The position numbers and the translations under genes are program-made. Source: Arthrobacter sp. PGP41 (lineage in GTDB: Bacteria; Actinomycetota; Actinomycetes; Actinomycetales; Micrococcaceae). Taken from it: DNA of 64,000 nucleotides. Below are positions 9,584-17,833 of this stretch, piece by piece. Every line of letters starts with the position of its first letter. Position 1 is the stretch's first letter. The notes under the pieces are model-generated. The model saw only the letters and a program-made list of their open reading frames with translations, ran no database searches and had not been told where the DNA came from. The stretch is from the NCBI RefSeq assembly GCF_002953935.1, contig NZ_CP026514.1, forward strand, positions 1,736,001-1,800,000, written 5' to 3'.

Positions 9584-10869
9584 GCGGCTCCTTCGGAAGC
9601 GGTTTCGGTGGCGGCGGAATCCCCGGGCCGGGCTCCGCTGTAGTCTGTGTATTCCGAGTGATGCGGGTTTTCCCAGATCACGGTGGCTCCCATGCCGAGG
9701 CCGACGCACATGGTGGTGATGCCGTACCGGACGGAGTGGTCCTCCTCGAACTGCCGGGCGAGCTGGGTCATCAGCCGAACACCGGACGAGGCCAGGGGGT
9801 GGCCCACGGCGATGGCGCCGCCGTAGCGGTTGACCCGGGGGTCGTCCTCGGGAATGCCGAAATGGTCCAGGAAGCTGAGCACCTGCACGGCAAAAGCTTC
9901 GTTGATTTCAAAGAGGCCGATGTCCGCAATGGTGAGCCCCGCATTCTTCAGCGCCTTCTCGGTGGCCGGCACGGGCCCGATGCCCATGACTTCTGGTTCA
10001 ACACCGGCATACGCGTAGCTGACCAGACGCATTTTGACCGCCAGCCCCAGCTCGGCGGCAGCCTCGGCGGACGCCAGGACCGCTGCGGTGGCGCCGTCGT
10101 TCAGGCCTGCGGCATTCCCGGCGGTGACGCGGCCGTGGGCCCGGAACGGGGTGCGGAGGCCGGCGAGGTCGGCCAAGGTGGTGCCTGGCCGCGGCGGTTC
10201 GTCCGCCGTGTTCAGTGTCCAGCCCTGGCCGGGCTTCAGCGCGGCAACGGGAACCAGGTCCGGCTGGATGCGGCCGTTGCGGCGGGCATTCTCGAACTTA
10301 GCCTGCGAAGCGACGGCGTAGGCATCCGTTCGTTCCTTGGTGATGGCCGGAAAACGGTCGTGCAGGTTCTCGGCAGTGTTCCCCATGTTGAGCGCGGCCG
10401 GGTCCACCAGCCGCTCTGAAATGAACCGCGGATTCGGGTCGGCGCCTGACCCCATCGGGTGGTTGCCCATGTGTTCCACGCCTCCGGCCACCACAACGTC
10501 GTATGCGCCGAAGCTGATCCCTCCGGCCACAGCGGTCACCGCGGTCATGGCTCCGGCGCACATGCGGTCAACGGCAAAGCCGGGAACCGTCCTGGGCAGT
10601 CCGGCAAGCAGGGCAGCCGTCCGGCCAAGGGTTAGGCCTTGGTCTCCGGTCTGGGTGGTGGCCGCAATAGCCACTTCATCGATCCGCGCGGGCGGCAGCG
10701 ACGGGTTCCGCCGAAGCAGTTCGCGGATGCACTTCACTATCAGGTCGTCAGCCCGGGTGCCGGCGTAGATGCCCTTGTCCCCGGCCCTGCCGAACGGTGT
10801 GCGGAGGCCGTCCACAAAGACGACGTCCCGGACAGTGCGCATGGATGCGCCGCTTCCCTGGTGGCTCAC
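9580..10869 (-). CDS. fadA: acetyl-CoA C-acyltransferase (thiolase)
   Basis: Thiolase that cleaves 3-ketoacyl-CoA to acetyl-CoA and a shortened acyl-CoA, the last step of beta-oxidation. The 429-aa protein has the nucleophilic Cys in 'DRMCAGAM' (about residue 104), the His motif 'GHPLASSG' and the second Cys in 'CVGLGMGA'. I place the start at GTG 10869, which has GAGGAG eight bases before it; an in-frame ATG ten codons later ('MRTVRDVVFVDG') is an alternative. First gene of the fadAB pair, behind a promoter that overlaps a palindrome. Confidence 0.95.
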   Translation of the reverse strand: MSHQGSGASMRTVRDVVFVDGLRTPFGRAGDKGIYAGTRADDLIVKCIRELLRRNPSLPPARIDEVAIAATTQTGDQGLTLGRTAALLAGLPRTVPGFAVDRMCAGAMTAVTAVAGGISFGAYDVVVAGGVEHMGNHPMGSGADPNPRFISERLVDPAALNMGNTAENLHDRFPAITKERTDAYAVASQAKFENARRNGRIQPDLVPVAALKPGQGWTLNTADEPPRPGTTLADLAGLRTPFRAHGRVTAGNAAGLNDGATAAVLASAEAAAELGLAVKMRLVSYAYAGVEPEVMGIGPVPATEKALKNAGLTIADIGLFEINEAFAVQVLSFLDHFGIPEDDPRVNRYGGAIAVGHPLASSGVRLMTQLARQFEEDHSVRYGITTMCVGLGMGATVIWENPHHSEYTDYSGARPGDSAATETASEGAA

Positions 10870-10942
10870 GTATAACTCCTCATCGAGACGTAGGCGCCGG
10901 TGGCATGCCTTTGCTGGCAGTGGCCTGGCGGCAATACGTCCG

Positions 10943-10971
10943 ATGTTACTCGTCAGTAACTTAGCCCGCAA
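10943..10971 (-). promoter_or_regulatory. fadAB promoter with overlapping operator palindrome
   Basis: On the minus strand TTGCGG (10966-10971) and TAACAT (10943-10948) are spaced by exactly 17 bases and point into fadA. The spacer and -10 are covered by a perfect 16-base palindrome, GTTACT-CGTC-AGTAAC on the plus strand, at 10945-10960. A 6+4+6 palindrome of this kind is typical of TetR-family regulators, many of which control fatty acid degradation and release DNA on binding acyl-CoA. The regulator gene is not in the window. Confidence 0.55.
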
Positions 10972-10988
10972 GGCCCCCGCCTAAAGGG

Positions 10989-11089
10989 ACGCTCTCTCAC
11001 TTAATGCGCATTTTTGGCCAATGCTCTCTCACTCTCTTCAAGAAAGTGAGCGAGCGTTGGCGGCTTTCACGCATCAAGTGAGAGAGCGT
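10989..11089. repeat. 101-base nested palindrome downstream of rnd
   Basis: Outer arms at 10989-11008 and 11070-11089 are reverse complements with one mismatch in 20. Inner arms at about 11018-11038 and 11040-11060 pair again with few mismatches, all centred on base 11039. The decamer GTGAGAGAGC, or one variant of it, occurs four times. The element lies between rnd and fadA, both on the minus strand, so it can act as the rnd terminator; its size and repeated units also fit a dispersed intergenic repeat. Confidence 0.7.
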
Positions 11090-11133
11090 TTGGGATTCGT
11101 TGTGGGAGCCGGAGGCGGTGCAGCCGGATGCGC

Positions 11134-12468
11134 CTATTTCCCCGCTGCGGTGGCGTCCGCTTTGGGTTCCTTGGCGGGCAGCGGCTGCGGGTGCAGGAAC
11201 GCTTCAACGATCAGGGGCGTCGCCAGTTCCACCTGCCACTCACGTGCGCCCAGGGCGCGCAGTTCGGCGGCGACTGCTGTTTCGGTGATTTCCGCCGGCG
11301 GCCGCCAGGCTACCCGCCGCAGGTAATCCGGAGTAAGCAGGTTCTCCAGCGGGAGGCTCAGCGACTCCGCCTTCGCCTGCAGCAGCGGCCGTGCGGTGGC
11401 CAGGCGGGCAGCGGCCTCCGGGTCCCGGTCCGCCCACACACGGGGCGGAGGCGGCGCGTTGGTGGGGAGGTGGAGCGGCGGGAGTTCTTCGAGATCCCGT
11501 GCAGCTGCGATGCAGCGCAGCCAGCGGGGCGCTTCACGTTGCGCCGCCCGGCCGTGGAAGCCCTTGGTGCCCAGCAGCTGCGGCACGGTGGCCGGCATGG
11601 CTTTGGCCGCCGCCACCAGGGCGGAGTCAGGAATCAGCCGTCCCGGTGCCACGTCCCGTTTCTGTGCCAGGGAGTCGCGCTCCAGCCACAGCTCACGTAC
11701 GGCGGCCAGCTGCCGGCGGTCCCTGATCTGGTGCAGGCCGGAGGTCTTCCGCCACGGGTCCACGCGGGCTGCAGGCAATCCGGCGGCCAGGATCGCAGCG
11801 AACTCCTGCTCGGCGTATTCCAGCTTTCCGTCCGCCTGCAGGAGCTCGATGAGTTCCTCCCGCAGTTCCGTGAGGACTTCAACGTCCAGTGCGGCATACC
11901 GCAGCCAGGGTTCGGGGAGAGGCCGGGTGGACCAGTCCGCTGCCGAGTGCTCCTTGGCGAGCCCGAAGCCGAGCAGCTGCTCGATGACGGCGGCCAGGCC
12001 CACGCGGGGCAGCCCGGCCAGCCGTGCAGCGAGTTCGGTGTCGAAAAGCTTGTCCGGCCACATGCCCAGCTCCGCGAGGCAGGGCAGGTCCTGGCTGGCG
12101 GCGTGCAGGATCCATTCGACACCGCGGAGGGCGTCGTTGATGACGTCCAGGTTCTCGAAGGGTTCGGGGTCGATCAGCCAGGTCCCGGCGCCTTCGCGCC
12201 GGATCTGGACCAGGAACGCGCGCTGCCCGTAACGGAAGCCGGAAGCCCGCTCGGCGTCCACACCCGCCGGTCCGGTGCCGGCGGCGATGGCCGCAGCGCA
12301 GCGCTCCAGGCCGGACTGCGTCTGGATGACCAGCGGAACGCCCTCCCGGGGGGCGGCGAGCTCAACGATTTCGGGGATGGGGCTGTCAAAGCCTTCCACC
12401 GTGATGTGGGGTGCGGTATCAGCAGCCGGGACGCCGGCCGTGGTGTTTTCCGGAATGTTAGGGGTCAT
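11134..12468 (-). CDS. rnd: ribonuclease D with HRDC domain
   Basis: 3'-5' exoribonuclease of the DEDD family acting on tRNA and other RNA 3' ends. The N-terminal exonuclease domain shows Exo I as 'GVDAERASGFRYGQ' (Asp and Glu), Exo II as 'ILHAASQDLPCL' and Exo III 'YAALDVEVLTEL'. The C-terminal half carries an HRDC-type domain ('LAAVRELWLERDSLAQKRDV') and a tail ending in Lys/Ala. Length 444 aa fits actinobacterial RNase D. ATG start with GGAGG six bases upstream. Confidence 0.92.
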   Translation of the reverse strand: MTPNIPENTTAGVPAADTAPHITVEGFDSPIPEIVELAAPREGVPLVIQTQSGLERCAAAIAAGTGPAGVDAERASGFRYGQRAFLVQIRREGAGTWLIDPEPFENLDVINDALRGVEWILHAASQDLPCLAELGMWPDKLFDTELAARLAGLPRVGLAAVIEQLLGFGLAKEHSAADWSTRPLPEPWLRYAALDVEVLTELREELIELLQADGKLEYAEQEFAAILAAGLPAARVDPWRKTSGLHQIRDRRQLAAVRELWLERDSLAQKRDVAPGRLIPDSALVAAAKAMPATVPQLLGTKGFHGRAAQREAPRWLRCIAAARDLEELPPLHLPTNAPPPPRVWADRDPEAAARLATARPLLQAKAESLSLPLENLLTPDYLRRVAWRPPAEITETAVAAELRALGAREWQVELATPLIVEAFLHPQPLPAKEPKADATAAGK

Positions 12469-12589
12469 GATGCCTCCAGTTTACCGGCCGGCCGGTACAC
12501 GCCTGCCTTCTGGCCCGGCACCATGCCCCGCCATCCCGTCCGCGGCGGTGCGCCATCGGTCCGCCTTCGGTCCGTCACCAACAATGGTC

Positions 12590-13240
12590 TTAGTTCCGGC
12601 GGCGCAGCGTCAGCGGCGTCACGCCGTCCGGCAGCGGCGGCAGGCCGGCGAAGGTGCACACCATGTCGGACCAGGCCTCAAGGTGGGCCTGGACGTCGGA
12701 CGTGGCGGGTGTCCAGGAGGCCCGCAGTTCGATGTCGATGGATCCGGGCCTTTCGGACAGGGTCCCGAAACTCTCCGAGAGGACCCTGGTGGCAGTGCCG
12801 CCGGCGGCCCGGTACGCCGCCTTGTGGTTCTCCAGTGCCTCCACCAGCCAGGTCCAGGCGACTGTTCCGAGCATTTCGTCGTTGCCCATCTCGGGTTCCA
12901 GCTCCGCACGGATATAGGTGACAATGCGGAATTCCCCGTCCCAGACCTCGGAGCCTTGGGGGTCGTGGAGGAGGATGAACCGCCCCGTTGCAAGTTCCAT
13001 CCCGTCCTCGCCTTCCGTTCCGGACGCGGCAGCGAGTGCCATCGCGGCGGGGCCGTGAAGCGGGGTGCCCGGGGCGCCGGAGCCGGGGGCGAAAACTTCG
13101 GCGCCCAGGGCCACGGCAAAGGGCGCCAGCCGGGCCGGCGCCGGGATTTCCGCCAGGCGCAGTTCCCGGCGGCACTGGGCTTTCCTGAGGGTTCCCAAAG
13201 CGTGGAGAAACTCCGGGGGAACCTGGTCAAGTGCGTTCAC
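12590..13240 (-). CDS. DUF3000 family protein
   Basis: 216-aa soluble protein of the actinobacterial DUF3000 family, function unknown. Recognised from 'FLHALGTLRKAQCRREL', 'FILLHDPQGSEVWDGEFRIVTYIRAELEPEM' and the conserved 'TFAGLPPLPDGV' C-terminus. In actinobacteria it is commonly next to the RNase D gene, as here (121 bases apart, same strand). No membrane segment or catalytic motif is evident. Confidence 0.85.
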   Translation of the reverse strand: MNALDQVPPEFLHALGTLRKAQCRRELRLAEIPAPARLAPFAVALGAEVFAPGSGAPGTPLHGPAAMALAAASGTEGEDGMELATGRFILLHDPQGSEVWDGEFRIVTYIRAELEPEMGNDEMLGTVAWTWLVEALENHKAAYRAAGGTATRVLSESFGTLSERPGSIDIELRASWTPATSDVQAHLEAWSDMVCTFAGLPPLPDGVTPLTLRRRN

Positions 13241-13307
13241 CTTCGCAGGTTACGCAACCGGGCGGGGCAGGTCGGGTAGGCTCGCCGCCGGCTGACGGCG
13301 CGGACCG

Positions 13308-14405
13308 TCAGTTCCCGCCATTGTGCAGTTCCCGGCGGAGTGCGGCAACGAAGGCATCCACATCCTCTTCGGTGGTATCGAAGGAACACATCCAGCGCAC
13401 CTCGCGCGTGGCTTCATTCCAATCGTAAAAGCGGAACGACGCGCGCAGCCTGTCGGCCACGCCTTCGGGGAGGACGGCAAAAACGCCGTTGGATTCGGTC
13501 TCCTGGGTGGGCCGGACGCCGTCGATGGTGTCGACGGCGGCGCGGAGCCGGGCGGCCATGGCGTTGGCGTGCGCGGCGGACCGCAACCACAAGTCACCTT
13601 CCAGGAGCGCGATGAACTGCGCTGACAGGAAGCGCATCTTGGAGGCCAGCTGCATGTCCATCTTGCGCAGGTAGACGAGCCCGTGGGCCGCTTCCGGGTT
13701 CAGTGCCACCACCACTTCGCCGAACAGCAGGCCGTTCTTGGTGCCGCCAAAGGACAGGATGTCCACCCCGGCGTCGCGCGTGAAGGCCCGCAGCGGAATC
13801 CGGAGGTGGGCAGCGGCGTTGGCCAGCCGGGCGCCGTCCATGTGCAGCTTCATTCCCTTGGCATGGGCATGGTCAGCAATGGCCCGGACTTCCTCCGGCG
13901 TGTAGCAGGTGCCGAGTTCCGTGGTCTGGGTGATGGACACCGCCAGCGGCTGGGCGCGGTGCTCGTCCCCCCAGCCCCAGGCCTCCCGGTCAATCAGTTC
14001 GGGCGTGAGCTTGCCGTCCGGCGTGGGGACATGCAGCAGCTTGATGCCGCCCATGCGTTCCGGCGCGCCGTTCTCATCCATGTTGATGTGGGCGGTGGAG
14101 GCGCAGACCACGGCGCCCCAGCGGGGGAGCAGTGACTGCAGTGAAAGGACGTTGGCGCCGGTGCCGTTGAAGACGGGAAAGCACTCGATGCCTGGGCCGA
14201 AGTGGTCCTCCATCAGCTGCTGCAGCCTGGCCGTGTAGTCGTCCTCGCCGTAGGAGACCTGGTGGCCGTCGTTGGCGGCCGCCAGGGCAGCCAGCACCTC
14301 GGGATGGACGCCCGAGTAGTTGTCCGAGGCGAAACCCCGCACGTTCGGATCATGGAGGCGGATGCCGGCGGCGGTTTCGGCGGTTGTCGTCATGGCTTTG
14401 CTCAC
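13308..14405 (-). CDS. low-specificity threonine aldolase family PLP enzyme
   Basis: PLP-dependent enzyme that splits threonine or allo-threonine into glycine and acetaldehyde, or a related beta-eliminating lyase. The 365-aa protein has the fold type I features: 'FNGTGANVLSL', 'HMDGARLANAA' (the Asp contacting the PLP ring nitrogen) and the Schiff-base Lys in 'LSFGGTKNGLLFGE'. The GTG at 14405 overlaps the stop of the upstream SDR gene as GTGA; an ATG at 14393 is also possible and would drop four residues. Confidence 0.9.
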   Translation of the reverse strand: MSKAMTTTAETAAGIRLHDPNVRGFASDNYSGVHPEVLAALAAANDGHQVSYGEDDYTARLQQLMEDHFGPGIECFPVFNGTGANVLSLQSLLPRWGAVVCASTAHINMDENGAPERMGGIKLLHVPTPDGKLTPELIDREAWGWGDEHRAQPLAVSITQTTELGTCYTPEEVRAIADHAHAKGMKLHMDGARLANAAAHLRIPLRAFTRDAGVDILSFGGTKNGLLFGEVVVALNPEAAHGLVYLRKMDMQLASKMRFLSAQFIALLEGDLWLRSAAHANAMAARLRAAVDTIDGVRPTQETESNGVFAVLPEGVADRLRASFRFYDWNEATREVRWMCSFDTTEEDVDAFVAALRRELHNGGN

Positions 14406-15178
14406 GCTTTCAGTCTAGGTAAAGTCCGGGCCGGGGACACTGACGCCGCCAGCTGCAGCCGCCGGCCGTTCAGTTCGGCGGCAGGGGCATCAAAGAGTCC
14501 GACGACGGCGCGCGCCAGGTCTTCGACGTCCGTTGCGCCCGCGAAGGACCGCTCGGGGTGGCGGCGGCGCAGTTCCTCATCCACAAGTGCTTTGACCACC
14601 AGGACGACGGCGGCTGCCGCGCTGCCGCCGTTCCTGCCGGCGGCGCGGCTGAAACCATCAGCGATGGCTAGGGTCCAAGCCTCGGCCGCTGCCTTCGCGG
14701 CGGCGTAACTGGCTGTTGCCGCGGTGGGCATGGCGGCGGTGGTGGAGGACACCATGGCGAACCGGCCACAACCGGAGGCGGCGACGTCGTCGTAAAAGAC
14801 GCGAGAGACGTTGCGGAGCGTGGTGACGGCTCCGCGCACAAGGAAGTCCCAGTCCTCGTCGGTCTGGTCCGCAATGCATTGCGCCCCGCGCCAGCCGCCC
14901 ACCAGGTGGATCACAGCATCCATTGGCCCGGCAGCAGCGGTGACATCGGCCCGCAGCTGCCGTACCTCATCCATGCGTGCAAGGTCGCACACGAAGGGGG
15001 CAACGCCGTCGCCCGCCTGTGCTGCCGCTTTCCTGATCCGCTCCAGGTCCGAGCCCACGGTGAAGACGCGGTGCCCGGCCTCCCTGAGTGCCCGGGCCAC
15101 AGCGACGCCGGACGCGCCGCTGCCGCCCGTAACCAGGACGTTCAGCGGCGGTTTTGCCGGCTCTGTAGCAGCTGTCAC
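14402..15178 (-). CDS. short-chain dehydrogenase/reductase family protein
   Basis: NAD(P)-binding protein, 258 aa, with an N-terminal Rossmann motif 'VLVTGGSGASGVAVARAL' close to the TGxxGxxG pattern. It also has the SDR active-site order Ser in 'AMVSSTTAAM', then Tyr and Lys in 'SYAAAKAA'. The loop after the active site ('AAGRNGGSAAAAVVLVV') is low-complexity. GTG start overlapping the DUF6421 stop by four bases, and its stop overlaps the aldolase start, so the three genes form one translationally coupled unit. Substrate unknown. Confidence 0.88.
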   Translation of the reverse strand: MTAATEPAKPPLNVLVTGGSGASGVAVARALREAGHRVFTVGSDLERIRKAAAQAGDGVAPFVCDLARMDEVRQLRADVTAAAGPMDAVIHLVGGWRGAQCIADQTDEDWDFLVRGAVTTLRNVSRVFYDDVAASGCGRFAMVSSTTAAMPTAATASYAAAKAAAEAWTLAIADGFSRAAGRNGGSAAAAVVLVVKALVDEELRRRHPERSFAGATDVEDLARAVVGLFDAPAAELNGRRLQLAASVSPARTLPRLKA

Positions 15179-16542
15179 AGCGCGGATGCTCCAGTGATGC
15201 CGGCAGTGGACTCAATGACCGGGCGCATCTTCTTTTCCAGTGCTTCGTAGAACATGGACAGCGGGAATTCGTCGTCGAGCACCTGGTCAGTGAGGCCTCG
15301 CGGCGGGCCCGCCAGCGGCAGCGCCTCCGGCCCCCTGGCCCAAACGGACGCCGGATGGGGAGTCACAGTGGCGGAGACCAGCTCGTATGCAGCCAGCCAG
15401 TGGGCGGTTTTGGGGCGGTCGATGGAGCGCCAGTACAGGTCGTCGATGCGGGCGCCGAGGGCGATGACAGCATTGGCTACTTCATCCCAGTCGATGGTCA
15501 GCCGGGTGTCCGTCCAGTGCAGGACGCGCTGCTGGTGCAGCCACGCGAACAGGAGCTGGCCGCCCAGGCCGTCGTAATTCCGGACGCGGCTGCCGGTGAT
15601 CGCGAACCGGAAGATGCGGTCAAAGATGATGGCGTACTGCACCAGCTTGGCGTGGCGCCGGGCTTCCGGATCGGCGTCCTCGTCTTTTTCTATCCGCACG
15701 GACTCGCGGAACGCAGTCAGGTCGCAGCGCAGTTCTTCAAGGGAGTACAGGAAGAAGGGCATCCGCTGCTTGATCATGAACGGATCGAATGGCAGGTCGC
15801 CGCGCATGTGCGTCCGGTCGTGGATCAGGTCCCACATGACAAACGTGGCCTCTGTCAGGTCCTGGTCGGCGAGCATCTCCGCTGCCCCTTCGGGCAGTTC
15901 CAGGCAGGTGGTCTCGGCGGCGGCCTTGAGGACGCGGCGGAACCTGGCTGCCTCCCTGTCCGCGAAAATCGCACCCCAGGTGAAGGTGGGGGTCCTGCTG
16001 ACCGCCACGGTCTCAGGAAACAGCACTGCCGAGTTCGTGTCGTAGCCGGCGGTAAAGTCCACGAACCGGATGGGTACGAACAGCTTGTTCGAGTAGTCCC
16101 CGGCCTCAAGCCCGGCGATGAAATCGGGCCAGATCACCTCCACCAGGACTGCCTCCACAAGGCGGTTGCTGCTGCCGTTCTGGGTGTACATGGGGAAGAC
16201 GACCAGGTGCTGCAGACCGTCCTGGCGCTGTTTTTGTGGTTGGAAGGCCAAGAGGGAGGAAAGGAAGTCGGGGGTGGCGAATCCGGCCTGGGCCCACCGC
16301 GAGAAGTCAGCGCAGGCAGCTTCCAGGTACGCAGCATCATGCGGGAAGGCGGGGGCGAGGGCACGGAGCGCATCGATGATCTCATCCACCAGGGCAGCTG
16401 CCCCTGCGTGGTGTGCGGGATCCGGAATGGAGCCGTCCCGGGCCTGGAACGCCTGGATGGCGGTTGCGGCTGCCTTGAGCCGGAGCCAGTCCTTGTTTTC
16501 GGCTGAAATCCCGGTGACGGCGGTGGTCAGGGTTTCGGTCAT
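15175..16542 (-). CDS. DUF6421 family protein
   Basis: 455-aa soluble protein of a conserved actinobacterial family of unknown function (recognised as DUF6421 by overall sequence). Conserved-looking segments include 'VVFPMYTQNGSSNRLVEAVLVE', 'MWDLIHDRTHMRGDLPFDPFMIKQRMPFFLYSLEELRCDL' and 'LHWTDTRLTIDWDEV'. The HDRTH stretch could bind metal, but this is speculation. First gene of a coupled three-gene unit with the SDR and the aldolase. A palindrome lies directly in front of it. Confidence 0.82.
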   Translation of the reverse strand: MTETLTTAVTGISAENKDWLRLKAAATAIQAFQARDGSIPDPAHHAGAAALVDEIIDALRALAPAFPHDAAYLEAACADFSRWAQAGFATPDFLSSLLAFQPQKQRQDGLQHLVVFPMYTQNGSSNRLVEAVLVEVIWPDFIAGLEAGDYSNKLFVPIRFVDFTAGYDTNSAVLFPETVAVSRTPTFTWGAIFADREAARFRRVLKAAAETTCLELPEGAAEMLADQDLTEATFVMWDLIHDRTHMRGDLPFDPFMIKQRMPFFLYSLEELRCDLTAFRESVRIEKDEDADPEARRHAKLVQYAIIFDRIFRFAITGSRVRNYDGLGGQLLFAWLHQQRVLHWTDTRLTIDWDEVANAVIALGARIDDLYWRSIDRPKTAHWLAAYELVSATVTPHPASVWARGPEALPLAGPPRGLTDQVLDDEFPLSMFYEALEKKMRPVIESTAGITGASAL

Positions 16543-16559
16543 CGTCGGCTGCCTTTCTG

Positions 16560-16593
16560 GTTGCTTGCTTCTATGGCGAGCGTAGCAAGCAAC
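16560..16593 (-). promoter_or_regulatory. operator-like inverted repeat before the DUF6421 unit
   Basis: A perfect 9-base inverted repeat, GTTGCTTGC (16560-16568) and GCAAGCAAC (16585-16593), is separated by 16 bases and lies 18-51 bases upstream of the ATG. The spacer also contains an imperfect GCGAGCGTAGCAAGC half-site. A TTGACC hexamer on the minus strand at 16617-16622 could be a -35. This fits a transcription factor site; no regulator gene is adjacent. Confidence 0.4.
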
Positions 16594-16684
16594 CAGCAGG
16601 GCTAATTGAAAAAGTGGTCAACCCTAAGTATTCCTTTGGCTCGGAGCCCTTTCCAGTGCCCGGAGCAGGACCTTCCCTGCGGGA

Positions 16685-17203
16685 TCAGGACTCCCGTTCC
16701 GGGCCGTTGACCTGCGGATCCTCGGTGGAGACCAGCCGGATGGAGATGGAGTTGATGCAGTAGCGCTGGTCGGTGGGGGTCCCGTAGCCCTCACCTTCAA
16801 ACACGTGCCCCAGGTGGGAGTCGCATGTGGCGCAGCGGACCTCCACCCGGTCCATTCCCAGCGTGCGGTCATGGATGTAGCGGACGTTTCCTTCGGCAAG
16901 CGGGGCCCAGAAGGACGGCCAGCCGCAGTGGGAATCGAACTTTTCGTTGCTGGTGAATAGGTCCGCTCCGCAGGCCCGGCACTGGTACACGCCGGCAGTG
17001 TGGGTGTCCCAGTACTCGCCCGTGTACGGACGCTCGGTTCCCGCCTCGCGGAGCACATGGTATTCCTCCGGCGTGAGCTCCTCGCGCCACTGTGCGTCGG
17101 TCTTTTCCACCCCGTTGCCCGCGACGCCGGCCCCGGCCGGCGGTTCCGTGGCCGGGGGTTCCGTAGCCTTGTTGCCGAAGATGCTGTTTCCGAAGATGCT
17201 CAT
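16685..17203 (-). CDS. msrB: peptide-methionine (R)-S-oxide reductase
   Basis: Reduces methionine-R-sulfoxide in proteins. The 172-aa protein has the two zinc CxxC pairs ('CRAC', 'CATC'), the substrate motif 'HCGWPSFW', 'DSHLGHVF' and the catalytic Cys in 'RYCINSISIRL'. The first 30 residues are an extension with a doubled 'SIFGN' and two 'ATEPPA' units, outside the usual domain. A later start is conceivable, but I see no better ribosome binding site. Confidence 0.94.
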   Translation of the reverse strand: MSIFGNSIFGNKATEPPATEPPAGAGVAGNGVEKTDAQWREELTPEEYHVLREAGTERPYTGEYWDTHTAGVYQCRACGADLFTSNEKFDSHCGWPSFWAPLAEGNVRYIHDRTLGMDRVEVRCATCDSHLGHVFEGEGYGTPTDQRYCINSISIRLVSTEDPQVNGPERES

Positions 17204-17217
17204 AGCCTTGTCAACGC

Positions 17218-17709
17218 TTACGAGTCGCCGATAAATCCCGAGCCTGCATAAAGGTGGAGTACCGGCACGCCCAATTGGTCCTGTGCTTTGTTGGCCCAGT
17301 CCGTATGGAAGGTGTCAGCGACGGCGTGCGGCCGGGTAATCACAACGGCCTGCCCGGCGCCGGTTTCACGGACCTTGGCGACCAGCCCGTTGACGGCCCC
17401 GCCGTCCACTATTTCGCCAGTGACGCCGGTGCCCAGCCCCTCCAGGGCGGCCAGGGATACGGCGAGGGTCTCCGCTGCCTGCGCCCGCTCCTGCGTGGGA
17501 TCGGGGGCGTGGGCAGTTAGTTCCCTGAAGGCCTTGGCTATGTCCAGCATTGAAAGGTTTTCAAGGAAGTCCACCAGCAGGTGCCGCTCGGTGTTTGCTG
17601 GCACGAGCACCACCAGGCGCGTTTCTGCCCCATCCACCAGGCGTTCGATGTTCAGGCGGTCGTCCGCCCCCAGGGGTTCTTCAGTCAGGATGACGATCGG
17701 TTCACTCAT
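17218..17709 (-). CDS. conserved hypothetical protein
   Basis: 163-aa protein beginning MSEPIVILTEEPLGADD, with alternating beta strands and helices ('TRLVVLVPANTE', 'GQAVVITRPHAVADTFHTDWANKAQ', 'GVPVLHLYAGSGF'). The pattern resembles a universal-stress or nucleotide-binding alpha/beta fold, but I see no ATP-binding glycine motif. No signal peptide. It ends 14 bases before msrB on the same strand and may be its operon partner. Function not recognised. Confidence 0.78.
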   Translation of the reverse strand: MSEPIVILTEEPLGADDRLNIERLVDGAETRLVVLVPANTERHLLVDFLENLSMLDIAKAFRELTAHAPDPTQERAQAAETLAVSLAALEGLGTGVTGEIVDGGAVNGLVAKVRETGAGQAVVITRPHAVADTFHTDWANKAQDQLGVPVLHLYAGSGFIGDS

Positions 17710-17833
17710 GGCCCTAGCCTAGTCCCGGAAGCGGGCCATGCGCAGGGGGCGCCGCGCCCGGCGGGCGGCGGGGCGGACCTGGCGGTCCGCGGCGAAATGC
17801 GGGCTTCGGTGCCCGGGCGGTAAGAATAGTTCC

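Noticed and set aside
6632..9643. 1003-codon plus-strand frame across ecfA and the fadB region
   Set aside because: It spans two well-supported genes on both strands and has Arg/Pro-rich nonsense composition.
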